IMG/VR virus record: IMGVR_UViG_3300022929_003443
Coordinates: 1 to 42,634 of that record
Reading direction: 5' to 3' (one strand)
Length of the DNA stretch: 42,634 bases
Origin: a virus
The notes below the pieces were generated by a model that did no database searches, was not told where the DNA came from, and saw only the letters and a program-made list of their open reading frames with translations. Positions 34,214 to 41,631 of the stretch are shown one piece after another. Both the position numbers and the translations under genes were made by a program. The stretch's first letter is position 1, and every line of letters begins with the position of its first letter.

Positions 34214-35589
34214 AACAAGTGAGCTAATTCAGGAAATACATCTTTAGCATTTACTCCTCTAATAGCATCAAGTTTGTTTACATACTCTTTGAATCCCGGA
34301 AGCAGATGACTCTTGTCTTCGGCGTCCATATGATTTAGTATTGCTTCCCAACGTCTCCAACCATACGGATTTAATTCCCAAAAGTTAGGATCCTGTGTCC
34401 AACTGTCATATAAAAATTCTTTGAATTTTCCAAACAGTTCACGTATTTCTGCTTTGTCCTCTTTTGGTAATATTTGTATACTCATAAATGTTGGAATATA
34501 CAATAAGTGCATATTGATTAGACCGCCGCCGACTTTTACTCCACGAATTTCTTCTGTGTTTACTTTTTTAAAATCTTGTGATATTTTCCAGTGAATAAAG
34601 TCTGGCAAATGTTTAATGTTAAAAATTTGTATAGCAGTGGCAATACTTGGCCGTATGTTGTCAGGTGTATTATCCAACATGTGTAAGTTACGTTCTACAG
34701 TATCCCAGTCTGTTGGAAACCGTATGTAGTTGTTACGTGGTCCAGCAGCGTCCATACTAACACCTACTTTTACTATTTCAAAGTGTTTCCATAAATTAAT
34801 TAAATCTTTATCAACTAATATGCCATTTGTATTATAGCGTAAACGTATACGTTTATGATAGCCTTGTCTAACAATTTCTTCGATAAACTTTTTGTGTTCT
34901 TTTATCATCAATGGCTCACCGCCAGCAAAGTATACTTCACGTAGATTAGGTATTTGTTTGTATAGATCGTCCCAGAATATTTCTTGTTCGTGCCACTTGT
35001 TGTTGAAAGCAGATTTATCCCATTGCATCTGTCTCTTGACTTCTAGATCTTTTAGCTGTGGCTCTAATACTTTCCAGTCCTTTACCCACTTGCTGCTGTC
35101 ATGTGGCGAACACATTACACACTTGATATTACAAGTATGCCCAAGACGCAGGTCTAAATATTGTAGTTCTTCTTTGTAGTATCCATCTTTGTGTGTTTCG
35201 TTTAATAAATCTTGTATATCAAGACCACGTTCCATCCAGGTTCCTGTTTCCCACACACGTTTGCTTACTACACCCTTTGATTCTTCAGCAAAACACTTTG
35301 TACAACTAGCAGGTATTTTACCATCCATCATGGTACGTCTTACACCACGCATGTATTCGCTGTTCCATGCTTCCATAGGAGATGTTGACGCAAAGTTTAT
35401 ATGCTGTCCGCTATCGTCTTTTACAATACCCACTGTATGATCTGTGCCTGCTCCGCTGGCGTTAGCACTACAGCACAACCGCATATCTCCATTTGGACGT
35501 GTGGCCATGTGTATCCAAGGCAACGCACAAAAAGTTTCTGTTGCTTCTGCTTTTAGTCTGTTATTAAATAATTCTAAAAAGTCTGTCAT
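34210..35589 (-). CDS. Radical SAM protein with N-terminal twitch segment
   Basis: The 459-residue paralog of 8686-10098 has C21 (CALPW), C39-C40, a CTKC pair near 101-104, CNIKCVMC near 154-161 and FAGGEPL, here with the normal GGEP. Shared TRPNGDMRLCC, AWNSEYM, MCSPHDSSKW and LHMLDNT-type segments show common descent. ATGA overlaps at both ends couple it to the methyltransferase-like gene upstream and the short radical SAM gene downstream. Confidence 0.88.
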   Translation of the reverse strand: MTDFLELFNNRLKAEATETFCALPWIHMATRPNGDMRLCCSANASGAGTDHTVGIVKDDSGQHINFASTSPMEAWNSEYMRGVRRTMMDGKIPASCTKCFAEESKGVVSKRVWETGTWMERGLDIQDLLNETHKDGYYKEELQYLDLRLGHTCNIKCVMCSPHDSSKWVKDWKVLEPQLKDLEVKRQMQWDKSAFNNKWHEQEIFWDDLYKQIPNLREVYFAGGEPLMIKEHKKFIEEIVRQGYHKRIRLRYNTNGILVDKDLINLWKHFEIVKVGVSMDAAGPRNNYIRFPTDWDTVERNLHMLDNTPDNIRPSIATAIQIFNIKHLPDFIHWKISQDFKKVNTEEIRGVKVGGGLINMHLLYIPTFMSIQILPKEDKAEIRELFGKFKEFLYDSWTQDPNFWELNPYGWRRWEAILNHMDAEDKSHLLPGFKEYVNKLDAIRGVNAKDVFPELAHLL

Positions 35590-36188
35590 TTGCGCCCAAT
35601 CAAAAGATATCTATCATACAATGGTAATTTAAGAGTATCCTCTGTATATATCTTTTGTAAACCACTGGACATTTTGAATTCTTCTAATGAATCATAACAA
35701 CGAATATGATCAGCAATACTTTTATAATTGTTATTTTGTATAGCAATAGCACTTGTTTTTGGAACACGTTCTAACCATGTTTCATATTGTTCTTGTGTTA
35801 TATGTTCTGTACTAGTGTTTATTACAAGATCAGGAGTAAATTCATATTCGTATGTACACATATCGCAAGTAATAGCATTAAATTTGCCTTCAATTTCTTG
35901 CCTCTTACAAATCATGTTAGCAACTTCTTCACAACTCGGATCTATATCAACACTACGTATGTCATTTATGTCTAATTTACTGTTAAACAACAAACTAGAT
36001 AATACACCGTTCCAACCGCCAAAGATTACAATGTTCTCTTGACGCCAATGAGAATTATGTAGATGCTCTACAAGCCACACTTTGCTTTTAAGTTGTCCTT
36101 TCCAAAAACTTTCTAACACACCGAAATGATTTTCGTTGTTTCGCACAGCATCCATCCAAAATGCTACATCGTCTAAGTCTACCAACAT
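35586..36188 (-). CDS. Methyltransferase-like protein, short paralog (NTSxEH family)
   Basis: The 200-residue protein corresponds to the C-terminal two thirds of 18361-19260: IVIFGGWNGVLSSLL at motif I, VDIDPSCEE as the acidic strand, LVINTSTEHIT, AIAIQNNNY and the final LIGRK. The clearer GGWNG loop and DID acidic strand support a class I SAM-binding fold. The N-terminal domain of the long paralog is absent. The acceptor is unknown. It overlaps the GT-like gene upstream by 10 bp. Confidence 0.55.
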   Translation of the reverse strand: MLVDLDDVAFWMDAVRNNENHFGVLESFWKGQLKSKVWLVEHLHNSHWRQENIVIFGGWNGVLSSLLFNSKLDINDIRSVDIDPSCEEVANMICKRQEIEGKFNAITCDMCTYEYEFTPDLVINTSTEHITQEQYETWLERVPKTSAIAIQNNNYKSIADHIRCYDSLEEFKMSSGLQKIYTEDTLKLPLYDRYLLIGRK

Positions 36189-37165
36189 GTTTTAATCATT
36201 TCTTGTCTAATTTTTTTAAAGTGTTGAAAATTATGTTTTCTAATTTCTAACGTGGCTTGATTAAGTTCTTCTATAGAATAATTATTAATTGTATTATACA
36301 ACGAATTGGCTGCCATGTAAAGTCTTTTTTTATAGTCTTCATTGTCATAACTTTCGTCCCAAATTTTATCAAAAGTTCTAAATCCAAGTTCTTTCAAATA
36401 TTTTAAAGAATGCTTAGGTCCTACAATGATAAATGCTTGTTTACAAACTATAGGCTTCCATATTTTTTCGCTAAAAAACAAATTGCCAGTATTATTCCAT
36501 TCTTGTCTATAATATGTTTCAGTTACAACATTTATTAAAGACTTAGCATATATTAAAGGATTATAATCATTTGGCCTTGAACCTATTCCGTCAATAGATA
36601 TTTTATGAAAGTCGCTACTTACAAGTCCTTTATCTAATATTTCATTATTTTGTAAATCTTGTATTAGTAAAACTCTATGTTCATGATGTCTGTTATTCAA
36701 ACAACAAAAATACATATCTTTTCGATATGAAAACTTTTTTAATCTATAGTCTATAAGATTATCGTATACTCTATGATACCACTCGGGATAATAAAAAGCA
36801 GTAAAAACTTTTGGCAACTTATATTGTTGTAGCCAATCTTCATATTCTTCTGCTGTGCTTTTTAAACTAGTAGAAAAATAAACTTTGTTGTGTAAATTAT
36901 TTTCATTAACAAACGCATCTATTTTTTTAAATCTGCGTTTGGCATAACCTTCTAAGTTATCATGTAAAATATAAAAAACATTTTCATTTTCTTTTACATT
37001 TTTTATAATCTCTTCGTCATCGCGATCTCTAAAATATTTTATAAAAAAATATTTTCCAACAGGATTTTCCTGCCAGTGTTGAAAAGACTTGTAAGGTAAT
37101 CCAAATGGATCTGTATATCTATTATGAGCCTTATTACTATAGTTTATGTTAGAATTGATTTCCAA
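36179..37165 (-). CDS. Glycosyltransferase-like protein (FxEKxxKP family)
   Basis: The 328-residue protein has a C-terminal stretch FFSEKIWKPIVCKQAFIIVG followed by LKYLKELGFRTFD. I recall this block from glycosyltransferase-like proteins of marine phages and bacterial glycan loci. The same block recurs in 39503-40591. The start is TTG 37165, with AAAGGA about 10 nt upstream; there is no ATG near the N-terminus. It overlaps the epimerase gene by 22 bp. Donor and acceptor are unknown. Confidence 0.5.
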   Translation of the reverse strand: MEINSNINYSNKAHNRYTDPFGLPYKSFQHWQENPVGKYFFIKYFRDRDDEEIIKNVKENENVFYILHDNLEGYAKRRFKKIDAFVNENNLHNKVYFSTSLKSTAEEYEDWLQQYKLPKVFTAFYYPEWYHRVYDNLIDYRLKKFSYRKDMYFCCLNNRHHEHRVLLIQDLQNNEILDKGLVSSDFHKISIDGIGSRPNDYNPLIYAKSLINVVTETYYRQEWNNTGNLFFSEKIWKPIVCKQAFIIVGPKHSLKYLKELGFRTFDKIWDESYDNEDYKKRLYMAANSLYNTINNYSIEELNQATLEIRKHNFQHFKKIRQEMIKTCW

Positions 37166-38055
37166 TGGTGTATAGTCCTTTCAACACCTTCTTCGTAAGA
37201 TACTTTGGGTTTCCACCCAGTTTTACTTGTAAGAAGATTATGATTACTATTAAGCCACCAAATTTCTCCGTGTCGTGGATCTTTTGTATCCCAGTTTATA
37301 GTTCCATTCCACCCTAATTGCTGTTGGATATAATGAGCACAATCTTTAATCTTACGTGGATCATCTGGTCCAATAGTATAGAAGTTGCCTTTACACGCAT
37401 CTCTATTTTCAATTACAGCCATCCACGCATCTAGCAAGTCACTAATGTAAATAAAGTTTCTATAAGGTTCAGCATAACCTAAATTACAAGTATCACCTTT
37501 TATCATTTGAGAAATAATTTGTTCAGTAACGAAAAAGTCATTGTCTTTGCGTCCGTAACTATTAGTCTGTCTAAAACTAGCCCAAGGCAAACCGTATGCT
37601 CTACCAGCATATTCTAAATATTTTTCACAACCATACTTGGCAACAGCATAAGGAGCATTTGGATTAGGCTGCGTATATTCATCAAAAGCAACGCTTTCTT
37701 TATAAGTTCCGGTTTGTTCTACTTCATCTGAAATGGGTTGCCAGCCATAAACTTCCATTGTACTTGCGAATACAAAATAAGGTAATGTACTTAGTTGTCT
37801 ACATGCTTCGATAAGATTTACTGTTCCTACATAATTTACTTCACTAAAACTTACTTGTTCGTAAAAACTTTTTTGAACTTCTGTCCTTGCTGCTAAATGA
37901 ACTACAATATCAGGATTTACTTCTTTTACTTCTTGTTGAATACCAGTGTGATGTGTCAAGTCTGTTTTTAATTCGTGAACTTCTCCAATTGCTTGTAATC
38001 TAGGTAACAAATGCTGTCCAATAAATCCGCTTGATCCAGTTAATAATATTTTCAT
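37144..38055 (-). CDS. NAD-dependent nucleotide-sugar epimerase/dehydratase (extended SDR)
   Basis: The 303-residue protein has TGSSGFIG (6-13) as the Rossmann glycine motif, HLAAR at 53-57, STMEVYG and the catalytic Y136-x3-K140 (YAVAK), with S98 or T99 as third residue. This is a complete extended short-chain dehydrogenase typical of UDP/GDP/dTDP-sugar 4-epimerases, 4,6-dehydratases and reductases. The ATG at 38055 has a strong AAGGAG and a late-like box CGTAAATA upstream, which rules out the longer frame. It heads the six-gene minus block and supports sugar-nucleotide synthesis here. Confidence 0.85.
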   Translation of the reverse strand: MKILLTGSSGFIGQHLLPRLQAIGEVHELKTDLTHHTGIQQEVKEVNPDIVVHLAARTEVQKSFYEQVSFSEVNYVGTVNLIEACRQLSTLPYFVFASTMEVYGWQPISDEVEQTGTYKESVAFDEYTQPNPNAPYAVAKYGCEKYLEYAGRAYGLPWASFRQTNSYGRKDNDFFVTEQIISQMIKGDTCNLGYAEPYRNFIYISDLLDAWMAVIENRDACKGNFYTIGPDDPRKIKDCAHYIQQQLGWNGTINWDTKDPRHGEIWWLNSNHNLLTSKTGWKPKVSYEEGVERTIHHWKSILT

Positions 38056-38061
38056 GTAGAA

Positions 38062-38067
38062 CTCCTT
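38062..38067 (-). promoter_or_regulatory. Ribosome-binding site AAGGAG
   Basis: AAGGAG on the minus strand lies 6 nt before ATG 38055 and decides that start over an in-frame codon 30 bases upstream. Confidence 0.65.
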
Positions 38068-38071
38068 ACAG

Positions 38072-38079
38072 TATTTACG
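38072..38079 (-). promoter_or_regulatory. Late-like promoter box CGTAAATA with leader
   Basis: Minus-strand CGTAAATA is followed by 16 nt containing AAGGAG and then ATG 38055. With the site at 20618 it represents the leadered form of the promoter class; the others are leaderless. Confidence 0.45.
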
Positions 38080-38111
38080 ATCCATTAACCATGTACTTAT
38101 TAGATCTGGTG

Positions 38112-38119
38112 GTTAAATA
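38112..38119 (+). promoter_or_regulatory. Late-like promoter box GTTAAATA, 4 nt before ATG
   Basis: GTTAAATA, CATT, ATG 38124. The box supports the short start and argues against longer in-frame extensions back to 38031, which would read through the divergent promoter. Confidence 0.5.
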
Positions 38120-38123
38120 CATT

Positions 38124-38711
38124 ATGTTTGATACGGTAGATAAGTTTGAAAAAGAAATAGCAGAATTTTTTGGTGCTCCATATGCTGTAAGCACTGACTG
38201 CTGTACTCATGCTATCGAATTAATTCTAAGATACAAGGAAGTAAAAAATGTATCTGTGCCAAAGCAAACATATCTAAGTGTACCTATGACAGCAAAAAAA
38301 GTAGGTGCTACTGTATCATGGGCAAACACTCGATGGGAAGAATATTATTATCTAAGTCAAAACATATACGATGCTGCTGTGTTATGGAGACGAAACAGTT
38401 ATATTGTCAACAGTTATATGTGTTTAAGTTTTCAATTTAAAAAACATTTGAGTTTAGGTAGGGGTGGTGCTATACTTTTAAGTAGCAAGCAAGAAAGAGA
38501 TGATTTAATAAAATTGGGATACGATGGCAGACATCGTAATGCTCCATGGGCAGAACAAGATATTCACAGTGCCGGATATCATTATTACATGACTCCAGAA
38601 ACAGCACAACTAGGATTAGACAAATTGCCTGATGCTATCAAATCAAAACCAAAACTTTGGACATACAAAGATTATCCAAACATTTATAATCTAATACACA
38701 ATGTTATCTGA
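38124..38711 (+). CDS. Shortened DegT/DnrJ/EryC1-type aminotransferase
   Basis: The protein is 195 residues, about half the usual ~370. It keeps recognisable DegT landmarks: F-F-G-A-P-Y-A-V-S at the start, VPKQTYLSVPMTAKKVGA, the PLP-lysine block SFQFKKHLSLGRGGAI (K106 or K107) and a YYMTPETAQLGLDKL helix. These sugar aminotransferases make amino sugars from keto-sugar nucleotides. The strand after GGAI is followed directly by the TPETAQLG helix, so the C-terminal small domain is largely missing. No frameshift is evident, so it is probably a compact form and not a broken gene; activity is uncertain. Its end overlaps the SGNH gene by 21 bp. Confidence 0.65.
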   Translation: MFDTVDKFEKEIAEFFGAPYAVSTDCCTHAIELILRYKEVKNVSVPKQTYLSVPMTAKKVGATVSWANTRWEEYYYLSQNIYDAAVLWRRNSYIVNSYMCLSFQFKKHLSLGRGGAILLSSKQERDDLIKLGYDGRHRNAPWAEQDIHSAGYHYYMTPETAQLGLDKLPDAIKSKPKLWTYKDYPNIYNLIHNVI

Positions 38712-39506
38712 TAGAGACCAGCTACCTACATATGGGTAAATGTTTGCTTTATATTTTGCTCTTAGACATCTAAGAGTGGCATTTCCTACAGTATCGCCAA
38801 CAAGATTATTTACATTTTCTGGTTTACGGTATTCTTTTTCTAAATCAACATGTAGTTCTTGAAAAATAACTTTTGTTTCTGGACGTAATTGTAAATCTAA
38901 ATCGCTGTACATGTATTTTTCTAAAAGATTCATGTGTCCTATTACATCAGGATGTAAATCGTCTAACAACCCATTCCAAGCATTACCTTTTTCATCAAAC
39001 TCAATACAAATAGGCAACTTGGGTAATTTATCTTTGTATAATTCTTCAAACTTTTTACCAGCTAATAAATCTAAAGATTTAATATATGCTCCGCCGTCGC
39101 CTATGTGTGGATCAAATGCCATACCTTGCCAAAAAATATTGTCTTTCCAAGCACGGTTAACTGTAATAATTTCACTATAATTGAAAACTAAATCTTCTGG
39201 ATAATTCCATCTATCTTGAAGCCATTTCATTTCTCTACCGTGAGCAAAAATACTACCAACCGCTTGATATTCTCCATCGTGTATATGATCCCAACGTTCA
39301 AAACTTGACCAAAGTATTACAATTTTATCTTCAGGTTGAATGTTAAATTTAGCATCAGCTTCAACTATACGATTCATAATACCTCTATTGCCTAAGCCTG
39401 CTATAGCAAAATTGTATATAGGTATTTGTAAATCATACGCCATAATAGTAGCCCATGTAGGCCAAGCATAATTTGTAAAACTACAACCAAACGCAAATAA
39501 TCTCAT
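38691..39506 (-). CDS. SGNH-hydrolase-like protein
   Basis: The 271-residue protein starts MRLFAFGCSFT (putative nucleophile S9), has AIAGLGNRG (block II/III Gly and Asn), VILWSSFERWD and DDLHPDVIGH, which gives the Asp-x-x-His-type C-terminal catalytic pair. It matches the SGNH order better than the tandem pair at 5984-7245. Known relatives are esterases and O-acetyl hydrolases or transferases on sugars and lipids. ATGA overlap couples it to the GT-like gene upstream. Confidence 0.65.
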   Translation of the reverse strand: MRLFAFGCSFTNYAWPTWATIMAYDLQIPIYNFAIAGLGNRGIMNRIVEADAKFNIQPEDKIVILWSSFERWDHIHDGEYQAVGSIFAHGREMKWLQDRWNYPEDLVFNYSEIITVNRAWKDNIFWQGMAFDPHIGDGGAYIKSLDLLAGKKFEELYKDKLPKLPICIEFDEKGNAWNGLLDDLHPDVIGHMNLLEKYMYSDLDLQLRPETKVIFQELHVDLEKEYRKPENVNNLVGDTVGNATLRCLRAKYKANIYPYVGSWSLSDNIVY

Positions 39507-40591
39507 TTTATTTCCTTAAAATTAAAATTGTGTCTTACACACCATTCATTAAATTTTGTTCTGTCTATGAATATACGAGGGTTATATACTTCTTGCATAT
39601 GTAAATGCTCAACATTTTCGACCATGTCTAAAAATTCTTTTGGCAAATGGTTTTGAGGATTTAAACACATAGTACAAAGCCAATTAAAATTGTAATCAAT
39701 TTTTTCTTGTAATTCTTCTTTTACTTTAGCATGATCTAAATCATGTAATTTGTTTATCTGTTTCCAAAATTCTTCAGCACGTTTTCTATCGTTGTCTATG
39801 CTATCAAAACTATAATCAATATATTCGTCAAACAGTTTAAATCCTAAATTTTCAAGTGCTTTGTTAAAATTTGGAACAGCATAGGTTACAAAAGGACGCT
39901 TATGTAAAATTGGAATGTATGTTTTTTCTGTTGTAAATATACATTCTGTATTGCTTTCACATACTACACTCCATAAACTACTACCAAATTGTTTTGGAGG
40001 AAATAATATGTCATTTCTTGGATCATCAACTGACTCCCAATCAAGTTTTTGTGGAATGTTAGGTGTATCAAAGTATTTCCATTTATAGTCCCAATTGATA
40101 TCGTTAGCACCCCATGAAACAAAACCTTTGTGTCGTTGATTTTGTTTATACATTTCATCAAAGAAAATACACCTATGTATATGACCTTTATTATTTAGAC
40201 TTGTAAATGTTTTCTTAAAAACTTTGGGTTGTATTACTGTATATTTGCTATTAATGTAAGTATGTAATGCTGCTGCTCCAAAATAATGCATATATTGTAT
40301 TAAATTTTTGCCTTCGGTAATGTAATGCCTGTAATTTAATTCGGTGTCTAAATAAGCAGGTCTAATTAAAAATACTTCTACATTACATTCGGCAGCATAT
40401 TTTAAAAAATCGTCCCAGTCTTGTCTATTTCCATACACAGACATTACTTCATATTCTTCAAAGCCCATTATCATTAATTTTTTAACTTCTGGTTCGGCTA
40501 TTTTTCTTCTAAGATGTTTACCGTCTATCTGTGCCCAAACAAACCAATAGTACACGCCATCAAATACTTTGTCAAATATAAATTTATCCAT
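39503..40591 (-). CDS. Glycosyltransferase-like protein (FxEKxxxP family)
   Basis: The 362-residue protein has TECIFTTEKTYIPILHKRPF followed by LENLGFKLFDEYIDYSFD, the same block as in 36179-37165 (EK-x-x-x-P-I, then LGFxxFD). The N-terminal half differs. The family assignment is from recall. ATG 40591 is 4 nt after CTTAATTA, a weak version of the local promoter box. With the following SGNH gene it makes a two-gene minus unit. Confidence 0.5.
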   Translation of the reverse strand: MDKFIFDKVFDGVYYWFVWAQIDGKHLRRKIAEPEVKKLMIMGFEEYEVMSVYGNRQDWDDFLKYAAECNVEVFLIRPAYLDTELNYRHYITEGKNLIQYMHYFGAAALHTYINSKYTVIQPKVFKKTFTSLNNKGHIHRCIFFDEMYKQNQRHKGFVSWGANDINWDYKWKYFDTPNIPQKLDWESVDDPRNDILFPPKQFGSSLWSVVCESNTECIFTTEKTYIPILHKRPFVTYAVPNFNKALENLGFKLFDEYIDYSFDSIDNDRKRAEEFWKQINKLHDLDHAKVKEELQEKIDYNFNWLCTMCLNPQNHLPKEFLDMVENVEHLHMQEVYNPRIFIDRTKFNEWCVRHNFNFKEIK

Positions 40592-40595
40592 ATTA

Positions 40596-40603
40596 TAATT
40601 AAG
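40596..40603 (-). promoter_or_regulatory. Possible late-like box CTTAATTA, 4 nt before ATG
   Basis: Minus-strand CTTAATTA then TAAT and ATG 40591. Three mismatches to TATAAATA, but the same 4 nt spacing and no ribosome site. Confidence 0.3.
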
Positions 40604-40617
40604 TACGCATTTAATTT

Positions 40618-40625
40618 TGTAAATA
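40618..40625 (+). promoter_or_regulatory. Late-like promoter box TGTAAATA, 4 nt before ATG
   Basis: TGTAAATA (one mismatch to TATAAATA), CGTT, ATG 40630, with no ribosome site between. Confidence 0.5.
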
Positions 40626-40629
40626 CGTT

Positions 40630-41631
40630 ATGAATATTTATAGTACAAACGAATGGGATACGTTGAAAAAGGTTTGTGTCGGAGTTGCTGACTATTGCCG
40701 CATTCCCGAGATGGACGAAAGTTTGCGTGTAATCAATTACGCAGACAGACAGGATGTAAGTGATGTAAAGGCTGGCTTATATCCTGATCAAGTTGTAGAA
40801 GAATCAAACGAAGATCTTGAAACTTTTGTAAAGTTTTTAGAAGGCGAGAGTGTTGAAGTAGTAAGACCTAAGCGTACAGAAGAAGTTGAATACTACAACT
40901 ATTGCCCACGTGATACTGTATTTGTTCATGGCAACAGAGCTTTTGCTGCTCCAATGGCCCTCGCAGCAAGAGAAACAGAATGGCGACATCTACTGCCTGG
41001 TGTTAGTCCTATTGAAATAGGACACGGCATCGACAGAACAGGATTGTATGACGAATCATGCGTTGGAGATCCAGATCGCCTTGCCCTCACTGAAGTAGCA
41101 CCTTGTTTTGACGCTGCTAATGCTATTAGAGCTAACGACGATATTTTGTATTTGGTAAGCAATAGTGGTAACAAAGCAGGTGCTGCTTATTTACAAACTT
41201 GGATAAACAAACCTGAAAACAGTTTTTCTGAACCAGGTAATATACGTGTTCATCGTCTTGAAGATGTATACAGCTATATGCATATCGATAGCACTATTGC
41301 GTTTTTGCGTGAAGGATTATTACTTGCTAATCCTAGCAGAATAAAAAGTATGGACGTTCTACCTGATCCTTTTAACAAATGGGATGTAATTTGGGCACCT
41401 GATGCTGTAGACGCTGGACACTATCCAGGATTGTGTAACAGTAGTATTTGGACTTGGAACGTAAACTTGTTCAGTGTAAATCCAAACTTAGTTGTATTAG
41501 AAGAACATCAAGAGCCAACACGTAAGGCACTAGAAGCACACGGTATTGAATGTGCTATGCTACCACTTCGCCATGCTAGAACGCTAGGCGGCTGTTTTCA
41601 TTGCTGTACATTAGATCTCGTAAGAGGATAA
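40630..41631 (+). CDS. Amidinotransferase (glycine amidinotransferase-like)
   Basis: The 333-residue protein keeps the guanidino-group-modifying enzyme signature: EWDTLKKVCVG at the start, PRD at 93-95, FDAAN around D161, the H218-x-D220 pair in MHIDSTIAFLREG and the C-terminal LGGCFHCCTLDLVR with catalytic Cys most likely C325. Length and motif order fit arginine:glycine/inosamine amidinotransferases, which move the amidino group from arginine to an amine, giving guanidino compounds. In a sugar-modifying setting an amino sugar or aminocyclitol could be the acceptor, but that is inference. It is a single-gene plus unit. Confidence 0.8.
   Translation: MNIYSTNEWDTLKKVCVGVADYCRIPEMDESLRVINYADRQDVSDVKAGLYPDQVVEESNEDLETFVKFLEGESVEVVRPKRTEEVEYYNYCPRDTVFVHGNRAFAAPMALAARETEWRHLLPGVSPIEIGHGIDRTGLYDESCVGDPDRLALTEVAPCFDAANAIRANDDILYLVSNSGNKAGAAYLQTWINKPENSFSEPGNIRVHRLEDVYSYMHIDSTIAFLREGLLLANPSRIKSMDVLPDPFNKWDVIWAPDAVDAGHYPGLCNSSIWTWNVNLFSVNPNLVVLEEHQEPTRKALEAHGIECAMLPLRHARTLGGCFHCCTLDLVRG

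Noticed and set aside
38031-38123. Extended start of the DegT-like gene at 38031
   Set aside because: The extra residues would be encoded across the divergent promoter and the epimerase start; the family N-terminus begins at ATG 38124.
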